From: Chelydra serpentina
Lineage: Eukaryota > Chordata > Testudines > Chelydridae
Assembly: GCA_037349315.1 (NCBI GenBank)
Contig: JBAIAC010000057.1
Coordinates: 434,001-498,000, forward strand
Length of the DNA: 64,000 nucleotides
Reading direction: 5' to 3'
Shown piece after piece: positions 21,424 through 32,040 of this stretch. A model generated the notes under the pieces. That model was not told the origin of the DNA. It saw only the letters and a program-made list of their open reading frames with translations, and did not search any database. Positions within the stretch are counted from its first letter, which is position 1. Every line of letters begins with the position of its first letter. A program made the position numbers and the translations under genes.

Positions 21424-23856
21424 GTGATGGCGTATCGCCTTCTCCTTAAGAAGAGCATTGTAACCCTGTGCAAAAAGAGAGGGATACCCATTGGAAAGCT
21501 CACTAAAGCCCAGTTAATCACGCGGCTGGAGGAAGATGACCATTCCAGGGAGCAGATTCCGGACCCCAATGGGGCTACAGCAGGATCTGGGAGCAGCTGG
21601 AGTGATAGCCTGGCATCCCCAAGAGTCTGGTCCCCAACCAGACGGGGGTCTTCACGATCGGGTTCCCCAGCAGGGGATCGGAGACAGATGGGACTGGAGC
21701 TGAGTCCGAGAGAGCAAGAGGACGGTGAGAGACAGCAAGAGCCCGAGAAAGACCTACAGAAGAAGCAGCAGCGTGAACTTGCGGTGGTGGAATGGAGAGG
21801 CATAGGGGACTGGCCAGGGGTAAGTGGGGACAGATCCCGGGGTGCCAGCTCCGCAGGGAACCTCGATCCTAAATTGCTGCCCCTGGTTAAGGAGGGTGGG
21901 GATGTGGAGGCCCACCTCACTGCCTTGGAGCAGGCTGGTGATTGGAACCAGGGAGACCCTGCGGAAAAGCCCCGGGATTTAACCCCCTTGCTGGGTCCCA
22001 AGGCCATAAACTCCACCAGCCAGAAGGGTGGGATGGTGGACGGATTTCCACTCCTGGCCCTGGACTCAAGCCCTATGGACCCCCAGTGGAAACGGAAGCT
22101 GATGGTCAATGGAGAGACATTCGGGGGGTGGCAAGACCCCGGGACAGAGAGAGTTGTGGTCAGGCCCCGGGTGGTGCACCCCCACCAGCTGCTGGGGGGC
22201 TGTGTGACCTGGGTGAGGGTCCCCGGGACGGACCCATTCGCCCTGCCTATGGCCCAGATCCCTGTGCAGACCCAGGAGGGGTCGGGCTGGCTGGTGGTTG
22301 GGGGTCTCCAGGATATCAGCGGTGAGGTGCTGTTGGGGGGTGACTGTGTATCTTTGGGACAGGATCCAGGCCCTGTAACGGCCGAGGATTTGAATTTGAA
22401 CTCAGGAAACCAATTGGCTAAGAGGGAAATGGTCAGTGAAAATGCAAATGACCTGGCTGGCAGGGGGGAGGAGCTGCCAGGCCCCGGTTACCTGCCTGCC
22501 TGTAACCAGACCCCTAGGGCGGGGTGGGTCGGAGAGATGCTCCCCACCCCCCTGCACACTGGAGAGGTGGCTCACGCTGGCTCTGATGCTGTTACCAAAG
22601 CAGCGAGCTCGCTGCCTGGCCCCACAGGGACAGCCAGGGCAGCGCTGAGCCCGGGGGGAGCAGAGACCCCAGCTGAGTGGGGGAACACACAGGCAGGGCA
22701 GGACGGCTGCCAACCAGGCTTGCCTGGTCCAGAGGTGCTGCCGGGAAGTGATTCCACGGCAGGGAGGGAGCCACCAGGGACAGGGCTCAGTGGGGCCGTG
22801 ACCCCAGGCCTGGCCAGTGAGCTGCAGAGGGATCCCACTTTGGAGAAGCTAAGGGAACTTGCTGGCCACAGCGCTGCAAACCCCCTTGGGGAAGACTGCA
22901 GCGACAGATCCCTATGGGAGAAGGGATTCCTGTGCCGGGAATGGGCTTCCCAAGGGGAAGTAGAACTGCGGGGAATCAGGAGGCAGCCGGTGGGGCACCC
23001 GAAGTATCATCACCGGCTATTATACCTGGTCCAGGGTAAGGGAGAAGATCCCTGGAGGTCCCTGCCCATCAGGGAGGAACCTTTCCAGAAGGTGGCTATG
23101 AATGGGGTGGGCCCCCTCAGCAGGGCAGCCCAGTCGGGGAAGAAGTACATTCGGGTGGTGGTAGATTTTGCCACCCGCTACCCCGAGGCGGTACCCTTAT
23201 CCTCCATTGAAGCAGACACCGTGGCGGATGCGCTGCTGACCATTTTCAGCCGAGTGGGGTTCCCCAAGGAAGTCCTGACAGACCAAGGGTCCAACTTCAT
23301 GTCGGCCCTGCTCCGGTGCTTGTGGGAGAAATGTGGGGTCCGGCACAGTTGGGCCTCAGCATATCATCCCCAGTGCAATGGGCTGGTGGAGAGAGTTCAG
23401 GGGACCATGAGGCTGATGCTGAAGACTTGCATCAATCAGCATCCACAGGACTGGGACAAGTACCTGCCCCACCGATGGCACAAGGAAGTGCCCCAGGAAT
23501 CACCAGGGGGCTTCCCTTTCAAGCTGTGGTATGGGAGGAGAGTAAGGGGATCCCTAGAACCGGTAAGGGACAATTGGGAGGAGAATGGGGAAGATCCCCT
23601 GATGGATCTCTCCCCTGAGATGGGAGCCCATCCTTCCCTCAGGTGTCCCCCATTCAGAGTAACTGGGGAAAGAGCCCAGAACCTGGAGAGAGAGGCCAAG
23701 GACAGGCTGGCTTTAGAGGTGAACCAGTCATTCAACAGCCCAGGGCTGGCCAAGGTGGAGGCGATCAGAGTTTGGCCTGTTCCCCAGACCAAGAAACAGG
23801 TCCAGGCCTTTAGCGGGATGGTGGGATACTACCAGAGGTTTGTACCCCCCCTTTAG
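21424..23856 (+). pseudogene. fused gag-protease-integrase-RT remnant ORF of the Gypsy element
   Basis: An 810-codon frame. Residues 1-40 look like a gag N-terminus (MMAYRLLLKKSIVTLCKK, then KLTKAQLITRLEEDD). Capsid and zinc-knuckle sequence is largely absent. Residues about 218-310 resemble a retroviral aspartic protease, ending GEVLLGGDC, but the catalytic triad reads DPG instead of DTG/DSG. A Pro/Gly-rich linker follows. An integrase core runs from about 573: Asp581 (VVVDFATRYPEAV), Asp620 (LTDQGSNF) and Glu656 (NGLVERVQGT), spacing DD35E. The integrase HHCC finger is mostly lost. The end carries short RT pieces (FRVTGERAQNLEREAKD, then VPQTKKQVQAFSGMVGYYQRF) joined directly, so the RT palm with its catalytic aspartates is deleted. 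The frame ends at a C-run frameshift. ATG 21424 is the first in-frame methionine after the leader and fits gag. Confidence 0.88.
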
Positions 23857-24559
23857 CTCCCTAGCTGCCCCCATCACAGAGCTAGGTAAGAAGGGGAAGC
23901 CAGACGAGGCAGTCTGGACCGAGCAGGGCCAGAGGGCTCTCTGTGCGCTGAAGGAGGCTCTAATCCAGGGCCCAATAGATCGAGTAAACCCAGACCGGGC
24001 CAAGCCCTGTACAGTGTTCACCGAAGCCTCAGACACAGGGCTGGGCGCGGTGCTGATGCAGGCCTATGCGAAGGGGGAGAGATACCCCATCGGGTATCTG
24101 AGCAAGGAGCGGCTGCCCTGGAGGCAGAACGGTCAGGCCATAGAGAAGGAATGCCTGGCCATGGGGCAGGCCCTTAAGAAGCAGCAGCCGGATCTATTTG
24201 GGTGGCGCTTTACGGGGTATGTTCACCACTTCGCCCCGACGTGGCTGCATCCAGGAAAAGGGGCCGATGCCGAGCGGCTGGTGACACAGACACGTGGTCA
24301 GAGAGGGAACCAGATCAAGAGGGAGGCTCTTAACCAAGAGAGCCCGAACTACAGCCCTCCAGACTGGAGCGCTGGGAAAAGAGCTTATCTCAGCTTGAAC
24401 CCCAGGGGTTTTGGGATGGGAAAAGGGCACGGGCCGCATAACCCTTCCCACATGCGGCCTGCGGGTGCCATCCAGCCCACCCGACCTAAGGGAGCTCGTC
24501 GAACTGTAACGGCCTGGTGTGACCGGGTTCGAACTTCCCCGGGTCACTGGCTAAAGTGA
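23840..24559 (+). pseudogene. RT connection/RNase H remnant of the Gypsy element, frameshifted
   Basis: This continues the preceding protein in another frame, starting with FSSLAAPITELGKKGKPDEAVWTEQ. The offset is explained by one extra C in the run at 23845-23851. The RNase H domain follows: VFTEASDTGLGAVL, where the usual first catalytic Asp of TDASD is Glu; IEKECLAMGQALKK with the catalytic-type Glu; and GYVHHFAPTWLH, where the usual Asp of YTDH is replaced. At least two RNase H catalytic positions are therefore altered. The last 90 or so residues are low in motif content and run to a stop about 30 bp before the 3' LTR. Confidence 0.85.
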
Positions 24560-24579
24560 CCCCGCTCAGTTCAGTCTCG

Positions 24580-24592
24580 AAGGGGGGAGAGA
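24580..24592 (+). other. polypurine tract of the Gypsy element
   Basis: AAGGGGGGAGAGA lies directly against the start of the 3' LTR (TGTGACGG at 24593). This is the purine run expected to prime plus-strand synthesis. Confidence 0.9.
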
Positions 24593-24998
24593 TGTGACGG
24601 AGTAGAGAGCGAGATGGATCTGACCTGAGGGAAAGGCTGCATTGGAAATGTGAGACTTTACCTGAGGCTGTAACATGAGCCAGGACGGGGGTTGGGAGGT
24701 GACACCTTTGGCTGGGAGTTTGTGAACTGGCTGGAGGAGAGGCGAGCGAGGCAGACAGGGTCTGGCCTTCCTGCCCCGGTTGGAGCTGTGGGGCGAAATG
24801 CAGGGAGCCCCAGGCTGGGGTCTAAGCTCCCTGCCCCCCGGAAGGACCCGACTGAGGGGTCCTGGATGTACTGACAAGCTCTGGTTGGGCTGTGTTCCTG
24901 GCATCTCTAATAAACCTTCTGTTCTACTGACTGGCTGAGACTCCCAGTGAATCCGGGGAAGAGGGGTGCAGGGCCGGACTCCCCTATACTCCGTGACA
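24593..24998 (+). repeat. 3' LTR of the Gypsy element
   Basis: 406 bp, the same length as the 5' LTR, with one difference seen (G at 24961 against T at 20926). AATAAA at 24909-24914 would serve as the polyadenylation signal. It is followed by the target duplication GGAGA. Confidence 0.97.
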
Positions 24999-25003
24999 GG
25001 AGA

Positions 25004-28000
25004 GGCCACCAGTCCATCTCCACGCTCTTCTCCAGTTCCACCAGGGTGATGCTCCGGTCTTGCATGTGAAATGAACCAATTGTAGCACAATTTTACACAG
25101 GAGCAAAGCAGACCTTGTGGCTGCATGTCAGAGGATCAGGCATATTCAGAAGGGCTCAAACTCCTCCAGAAGTACATCGCCCTTTCTCTTGCCTAAGGAA
25201 ACAGAAATGTTTCACCCAACAAGCTCTGCATCACTAGTAGTAGTAAGGGCCAAAAGCTGTTTACAGATGGCCTTATCCATCAAGCATGTAGTGCAGCTAC
25301 TTCTCATGCAATAAGGAATCCTTCTGAGCATCCTTCCATGCTCTGAACGAGACTCTTCCCCTCCTCTGTGCTCGCTCTCTCACACACTCACACACTCTCT
25401 GTGAGGTAACTACACTCTGTGACTGAGCTTTACACAGAAAGACTCCTAGTTCTTTGAGTGGGGTCTGTGACTGAGCAGAAATCACACATGGACACACGTG
25501 CACAAAGAGGTATTTTCTGACCTCTCTTCATAGCAATCACGTGTCTAGCTCCAGGGGCATCATGGTGCCAGTTTTCCCAATACATAAAATAATCTCCTCT
25601 CTTTACTGCTTCATAAATATATGATCAAAGAAGAGATTTCCCAGGGCTTTTTAATAGAGGCCATAACTGATATAACATGAATTTGTACACGTCTTATTCT
25701 AAGTATAAAGAGAATAACATGCAATTAAAGTGTATTAGCATTTAGTAAAGAGCAACAACGAATATTATCAATGCTTATGTTACAGATGTTATAACACAAG
25801 TTTTTGTCCACAGAACATAATAACTGAAACAAGTTATAAAAAGAACATAATGACAAGGATGCACTGGGATGAGCAGTGCTAATCATTATGTAATAGTGTC
25901 TATTAAAACTAATATCTGTTAAGAGAATACACTTTTGTTCCCCAAACCAAACCTTCTGCAGAGACAGAGTGAGTTGCCTGTAGCTGAATCTTTGCTACAG
26001 GAATAAACCTGTTAAAAGAATCGACTCCAGTGTCACCAAATGACATAAAAATCAACAGAAAGTCAGACTGATACAAGAATTGATCAGTTCAGTGAACACA
26101 TTTTCTGTATATCAAACTGAAATGTGTGTTCTGAAAGAACAAAGCCTCTGAACTGGAGACCCATAAAACTAACAGACCTGCTAAAAGAATAACATTTTGG
26201 TGCAACAAGCTTATCTGTTTAACAGCTCTCCACTGCAGTTAACGTATGCAGTAAATATACTCATTTAGCATGACATTCTACTCAAATAACCCCCTTTTAG
26301 GAGTGAGATTATATAATTTACAAAGATTAGCGTAGCTCTGAGATTAAAATAACTATTTACCCCATTTATCCAAAATGCCAACAGCAACCCTCTACTCCAT
26401 CTCCTCCGTCCTTCTTGCTGACTTGAAGTGATCTCCATAGAGCATGGAATCTGGCATCCTTTAAATTAATGTTCAGCCCAAGAACAACACTTACACCAGG
26501 ACTATCAGCTGGAACATGGGAAAGGGAAGTGGAAGGAAACCTCAAGAGGAAATTCATCCAGACCAGCACCAGTTCTTAAAGAGTTTGACCTTGTCATGGT
26601 CTGTGAATGGGCAGTCATATCCGTCCAGCAAAACTGACATTAAAAGAATACTAAAGATCTGGCAGGAAAAAATGATGTGTGGAAATTCACAGCCAATGAT
26701 CAGCCAGTCTCCTGGGCTAGAGGCACTCCTGCAAAGTGGGTACGGATAAGCACTTAGAACAGCCAGCTCAACAGGATCCTTAGAAAGAGCTTCAGCCATT
26801 CGCCTGAGAAACAACCCCCTACGGCTGGGTCTCAGCTGAGAACGGACTGGCGTGGGTGTAATGGGGACTCAATGATCAACAGACTGTTTGCAGCTCCAAT
26901 GCAGCGACTGTCTGCAGGGCAGAAGATTCTGCCGTACAAGTGATGGCTCTGTCACGCCCTGCAGATCCAGAGCAGGATCGAACCTCGACTCACTCGACTT
27001 GTTGCTGCAAACAGGTTTCTATGGCGAATAGCAGGTGAGTTTCAACTGCTTGGTGCCCAACAGTTAGCAAGCGTCCTAGGTTATATAAATGTGCCAAAGC
27101 AGCCCCAGCATCAGAGTGCCACCCCTCTCTGGTGTTTGCTGCCCTCCCCTCCCTGAACAGCTTTCAGAAGTTAGGTAAATAACTGTAACAACTTGACCTC
27201 GTCCTTCCCTCACATGTGAGTGGAAATGACCTGCCTAGGGAGCATGAGAATGGGAGCCTCGCAGGAAAGGAACTGGTCAGCAGGGAGACATCAGAGTGCC
27301 GAAAGGGGGGGCATGTTGTGCCGGCCTAGGTGGGGTGGGGCGCGAACTCTCTGCACTTCTGAAGACTGGGACAAGACAGTGAGACCCAGAAACAAACAAC
27401 ATAAAACCTTCTAAAAAGAAATCATCTATGGAAATCAACTGCTCCCTGCAGCTGCTCAGTGGAGCAAGCAAAGCACAAAGCAGATTATGATTCTGCCTTG
27501 AGTGCTCTCAGATACGATTCAGAGTCATAGTCACAGTTGTGGTGTTAACTCCAGAGCGCTCCCACCATTGATCTGAGAGACAAGCTCCAGCTTCAGTTAA
27601 AATCAGAGCTGCGATAAATGCATTTCCTCTTCCTGATACTCTCAAGTGGAGCAGGTTTTGCTGAGGCCGATGAAGGAAGAAATTTGGATAACTACAGTGT
27701 GTCCAGTGCATTCTATTGCTAAAGGAGTCACAACGGCCTTTAACGATATCCAGCATCAATTTATCCGCGTGATTGATCTTGACTTTCCATCCTGAAAACA
27801 GCGTGTGTCTCTCTTTCAGTAGTAGCCACAGACATTAGAAAAGGGAGTGCTGATTCCAAGCATCACCAGCAGCTGCAGCAAGTTCAAAGATGAGGTGCCA
27901 GCCCAACCAGCCAGAGATGTCAGGGGATTGTATTGATTTTCAAACAAGCAGCTGGTTTTCAGTAGCACTTTCTCCCACTGAAGTCAGTGGTGCAGGATCC

Positions 28001-29589
28001 AACTCACTAGTTCACATTCTAAAATCTTCTCTTTTCCTGCACACATTAATGCACATCCACACGTCACTGAACCATCTGCCTTGCCGTGTGCTTTGGGAAG
28101 AGCTGCAGTGTCCTCGCAGGGGCCACAGATTAGCTTGGACCTGCCCTGGAAACAGGACAGTGCCTCTCTGCTACAGCTGTTTGCAGGGGGTTTTCAGGTG
28201 TTGGGGCCGACAGACTCTGAACATTTGTGAATGTGTTCAAATGGCATTTACTACAGCAATAATAGCAAATAACATATACTGCTTTGTAACTGATGGGGCC
28301 TCTGCCCTCCATGGGGCAGGAAAGCCCTTGTCTGTATTTCCAGCATTATTGCTTCCTCTCTCACCTGAAGATATTCTCCGTATTAAAGCATTGCTAAATA
28401 TTTACAAATGTCCTGAAATGAATTCAGGCAGAAGTGCTTCAGAGAGATGTTAAAAATTATCCATGTAGCTGGGAGCCCTCAACAAGACTGGAAATGAAAT
28501 GATACCGTAAATTGCTGCCCACGGGGCTGTGGTTGAGCTCTCATTGCAGCTAGCTGACTTGAGAACACTTAACCACACTAATTATTAATGGATTTGTGGA
28601 TTGTTCTGCTATGATTGCAACAACTGAATCCTGGACACTGGGAAGGAACGTGAAAACGCTTTCCTGTAGTGCCTTGGAGTGCATTTTTATCTCCTAGTTC
28701 ACGGACAGTAGAAAAACCTGCAATACTTTGTGTGCCCCAGTCATAGCAATGGCTAATCCCTGCTAATAGTCAAGAAAGCTCTATGGGCTGCAGTTGGTTT
28801 TTAGGTGTATTATAAGATCTTAAAGGCATGAAAGGCTCCTCAGACATTTGTACCCAGCCCTGCTGGGAGCACAGAGAGGGAAATGATGGAGCAGAAAGCC
28901 TGCCCTCCAGATGAGTAAAATATATAGGGAATTGAATGTAACTAGTGAGCAACTGTTGGAATCCAGCTGTTTCTGAGCAGTGCAGTTTCCCTCTTCAGGA
29001 GAGAGCAAGACTGGGGGGCCTGTGCAGGGGGCATTGCCATGCAGTGGCGGGGCTGTGGAGTGTCAGGGCAGGAGTTGTGGCTGAGAGCACGGCTGCCAAC
29101 TGTGGGAGGATTTGGGGCAAAGTGACAAAGGTGAGCTCTCAGCCTTTCTTCCGTTACCAGTCACGTTACTAACCTTAGTTCTTGCTCAGCCTGTGATGGC
29201 AGGACCCTTGTTTTAAAAATCTCAGTGATTATAAAAACTCTAGAGAATTCAGCATCTGTGCCTAGTCTGGGCTTTTCTCTGGGATATTCCTGAAGACTTC
29301 TAACCACCCAGGAAAGCTTCCAACGTTTTCCCAAGAGAAAACAATGAGGATCTAACTTTGGCGCGTTGCATTTTGATATGTGTGGGAGGCAGTTGCCATT
29401 CTTGGCAGAGGATTTGGCAGTCAATGGGTCTCAATGGGACCATCACCCATTTCAGTTCAAGAACAAAAACTTTTCGTTCAGCCTGGCCTTTTGTTGTGTT
29501 GTGTGTGTGCAAAGGGTGTCTGGAGAACACAGAAAAAGCTATTGCTGAAAGTCAAGGGAGTGAGGGAGCAACCAGAGAATTTGGTCTGA
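25004..29589. other. no gene recognised
   Basis: About 4.6 kb, AT-rich from 25.5 to 26.4 kb. The open frames (largest 187 codons at 27890-28453 plus) show no domain and no convincing splice context. Short CA/CT-rich microsatellite sequence lies at 25376-25400. No RNA gene or intact element is supported. Confidence 0.5.
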
Positions 29590-29826
29590 GGCCTGGTCTA
29601 CACTAGAAAACTACATTAGCTTAACTACATTGCTTGCTTGGGGTAAATCCACACCCCTGAGCTGCCAAGGTAAGATGGTCTAACTCCCAGTGTCGACAGC
29701 ACTAAGTTGACGGAAGAATTATTCTGTTGACCCAGCTGCCATGTCTTGGGGGGAGTCGGGGCAGGTAGTGTCTTCACTGAAGCGCTACAGCAGTGCAGCT
29801 GCAGCATTTTAAGTGTAGACAAGCCC
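29590..29826. mobile_element. PIF-Harbinger-type MITE
   Basis: A 237-bp non-coding element bounded by GGCCTGGTCTACACTAG and AAGTGTAGACAAGCCC, imperfect terminal inverted repeats. Flanking trinucleotides are TGA (left) and TTA (right), close to the 3-bp TNA target duplications of PIF-Harbinger. It lies only 48 bp from the next MITE. Internal sequence such as AGTTGACGGAAGAATT and GCGCTACAGCAGTGCAGCTGC is typical of a widespread turtle MITE type. Confidence 0.8.
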
Positions 29827-29874
29827 TTAGTCCCCTATTCCCCATATTTAAAACTAGGCAGAACTCCTAACTGA

Positions 29875-30166
29875 GGCTATGTCTACACTAGCGTAAGTCG
29901 ACCTAAGTTATGCAGCTCCAGTTACGTGAATGTCGTAGCTAGAATCGACGTAGCTTAGGTCGACTTACTGCAGTGTCTACACCATGCTGGGTCAACGGGA
30001 GAGTGTCTCACATTGACTTACCTTACTCTTCTTCTTCGGGGTGGAGTACCGGGGTGGACCGGAGAGCGATCTGCGGTTGATTTGGTGGGTCTTCACTAAA
30101 CCTGCCAAATCCACCCCGGTGCATCGATCATCAGAGCTTCGATCTAGCAGTAGTGTAGACATAGCC
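29875..30166. mobile_element. PIF-Harbinger-type MITE with perfect 16-bp termini
   Basis: 292 bp, starting GGCTATGTCTACACTA (29875-29890) and ending in its exact reverse complement TAGTGTAGACATAGCC (30151-30166). Inside, GTAAGTCGACCTAAGTTA and TAGCTTAGGTCGACTTAC form a second inverted pair, so the left third folds on itself. Flanking trinucleotides are TGA and TGG. It has no coding capacity. The same 16-bp end bounds the transposase-bearing element at 63610. Confidence 0.88.
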
Positions 30167-31008
30167 TGGGTGTTTCTGTTCTCTGGGGAGCACTAGGTCA
30201 CCTCTCACTGCATATTGCTGCTCCCTTTACATATTAAACTTTCAGATTGTTTCGGTTCAGGCACCCGAATTTCCCTCAGGTGTGCTGAACATTTCAGGTG
30301 ATGATTGACACATTCTCCCTGACATTTGTATGATTATTAGTCTCTTCTCTGTGTGCTATTCAGCGGACAGCGCTGGTCATAAAAAGCAGATAGGAGCAAG
30401 TTTGGCTGGTGCCCCTAGTGAGTAGGAGAGAGAATGGGCTGATTGATGACCTCTGGCTGTTTTCTGATGCTGCAGTTGTTTTTTATGATGTCATTAGGAG
30501 GCTATAGTCACATTAAGGAATCCCTCATGACATCATAAAGGACTTGATATTTTGCTAATGTTATTTCAGCGGAGTGAAGCTCTGGCATTTTATAGTCCTT
30601 GCGTTCCCCAAAGAATTAGGAGTTGTCTAACTACAACCTGGAAGAAATGCAAAAATAGTCAAATGCCGACTCCAGAAGTTATGGCTGGAGAATGCTAATA
30701 CATTTGGCACTTTCTGAGCACACAGCACCTTTAGGTGGAGTACATGACGTGTTTTTAAAAGATGCCATCAGTGAGTACAAATCCTGACACAGGGAAAGGG
30801 AAAAGAGTGCCTCTCACTTTTATTGTTGCATAGCCAAAAAATCCAACTTGTTGAGTCCTTTTCTCCATAATTGAGAGACATTGTATACCAAAGGGATATT
30901 GGCATTCGAGTCCCATAGCGCCATGTTCCTCCCACTACATGGGCCCTGGCATAGAAGTGCCAAGCTGCCTGGCATAAGGGGGTGGGCAGGGGAACTCTGG
31001 AAGGGGAG
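30167..31008. other. no gene recognised
   Basis: Ordinary unique-looking sequence. No supported ORF, RNA gene or element. ATGATGTCATTAGGAG at 30485-30500 and CATGACATCATAAAGG at 30526-30541 contain opposing TGATGTCA/TGACATCA words that could pair or act as CRE/AP-1-like sites; this is weak. Confidence 0.4.
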
Positions 31009-32032
31009 TGTAGCGATCCATGACTCACTCAGCATCGCCTCCTGCTGGTTGTCCGGGGAATTAGTTTCCAGCCTGGAGTGCCCTCTGCTGGTCGCTGTCC
31101 TGCTCACCGTTGGCCCCCATGTCCCTCCCAGACCCCAGTGCCCTTCTAAATTAGGGTTCTGTTCCATGGCAGTACCCCCTCGGTCGGGGTCTCCCCTCCC
31201 AAGGGAACCCCTCACCCTCTATCCCCACCTTTCCTCAGCCTGTGGGCTACTGCCAGTCATCATCAAGCAAGCCCCCGCTCCCTGGGGCAGACTGCAGTCT
31301 GTAATAGCCAGGCATCACAGGCAAGGGAGGTTTGGACCTGCTGCCTTTACCTAGCCCTGGGCTGCCCCTTCGCAGCCCCAGAACCTGTTTAGGCCCCGCA
31401 CAAGGCCCGGCAGCCTGGGGGGTTTCCAGGCGGTAGCTCCCTGGCTCCTCTTGCCTTCCCCCGGCACTGCCCCACCTCAGGTCCCTGTTTAGCTCCCCAG
31501 CAGCCAGGTCCTTCCCTGACCACAGCCAGAGAGAGACTGTTTGCTCCTGCCCCACTGCCCTCTTATAAGGGCCAGCAGGGCCCTGATTGGGGCGTGGCCG
31601 CAGCTGTGGTGTTTCCCCAATCAGCCAAGGCTTGCTGCTTTCCCTGGCAGCTGGCCTCTCCCAGCCTCAGCCCTCTCCCAGACAGTAGCGCAGCCAGGTC
31701 CGAAGCGCAGGGGGAGCGGCCAGCCAGGTCCGGAGCCAGGTCCGGAGCAGCCAGGTCCGGAGCGCCTCCCCCTGTACTCACCTGGCGGCGCTCCGGGTCT
31801 TCAGCGGCACTTCGGCGGCGGGTCCTCACTCCCTCCGAGTCTTCGGTGGTACCCACCGCCGAAATGCCGCCGAAGACCCGGAGCGCTGCCGGGTGAGTGC
31901 AGGAAGCGGCGCCTTTTTTTAGCAGCGTTTCTGCTTACAGGGGGAGCGGCCACTCCCCCTGCTCCCCCCCTGGCTACGCTACTGCTCCCAGAGCTGTCTT
32001 TAACCCCTTCAGGTCTGAGCAGGGTGATCACA
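31009..32032 (-). mobile_element. probable solo LTR (minus strand), interrupted by a hAT element
   Basis: Read on minus, the unit starts TGTGATCACCCTGCTCAG and ends GGATCGCTACA, giving TG...CA ends. Without the nested hAT it is about 714 bp. A TATA-like TTATAAGAGG lies near 31570-31560 (minus) with GC-rich sequence upstream, as in a U3 promoter. I associate this sequence type with turtle LTR retroelements. I found no matching target duplication and no internal coding sequence next to it, so the solo-LTR call is tentative. The open frames within it, on both strands, are not genes. Confidence 0.55.
31683..31984. mobile_element. hAT-type MITE nested in the LTR
   Basis: 302 bp, starts CAGTAGCGCAGCCAGG and ends CCCTGGCTACGCTACTG, an inverted repeat with few mismatches. 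It is flanked by exact 8-bp duplications CTCCCAGA at 31675-31682 and 31985-31992. The internal sequence is GC-rich with CGGCGGCGCTCC-like modules and a degenerate repeat of CAGCCAGGTCCGGAG. A relative in the opposite orientation lies at 58545-58817. Confidence 0.92.
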
Positions 32033-32040
32033 AATGAGTG

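Larger units (their letters stand above)
20558..24998 (+). mobile_element. Ty3/Gypsy LTR retrotransposon of Gmr1-like type, internally deleted
   Basis: A complete 4.4-kb insertion: 5' LTR, primer-binding site, leader, gag/protease/integrase frame, RT/RNase H frame, polypurine tract and 3' LTR, flanked by the 5-bp duplication GGAGA (20553-20557 and 24999-25003). The two LTRs differ at one position that I can see (T at 20926, G at 24961), so integration is recent. The integrase core lies before the RT/RNase H remnants. That order is the reverse of ordinary Ty3/Gypsy and matches the Gmr1-like clade known from fish and other deuterostomes. Most of gag, much of the integrase N- and C-terminal regions and the RT palm are missing, so the copy cannot be autonomous. 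Confidence 0.93.

Noticed and set aside
25117..29589. ORF of 187 codons at 27890-28453 and neighbours as host gene parts
   Set aside because: No recognisable domain or conserved motif and no supporting splice structure. Could not be separated from chance.
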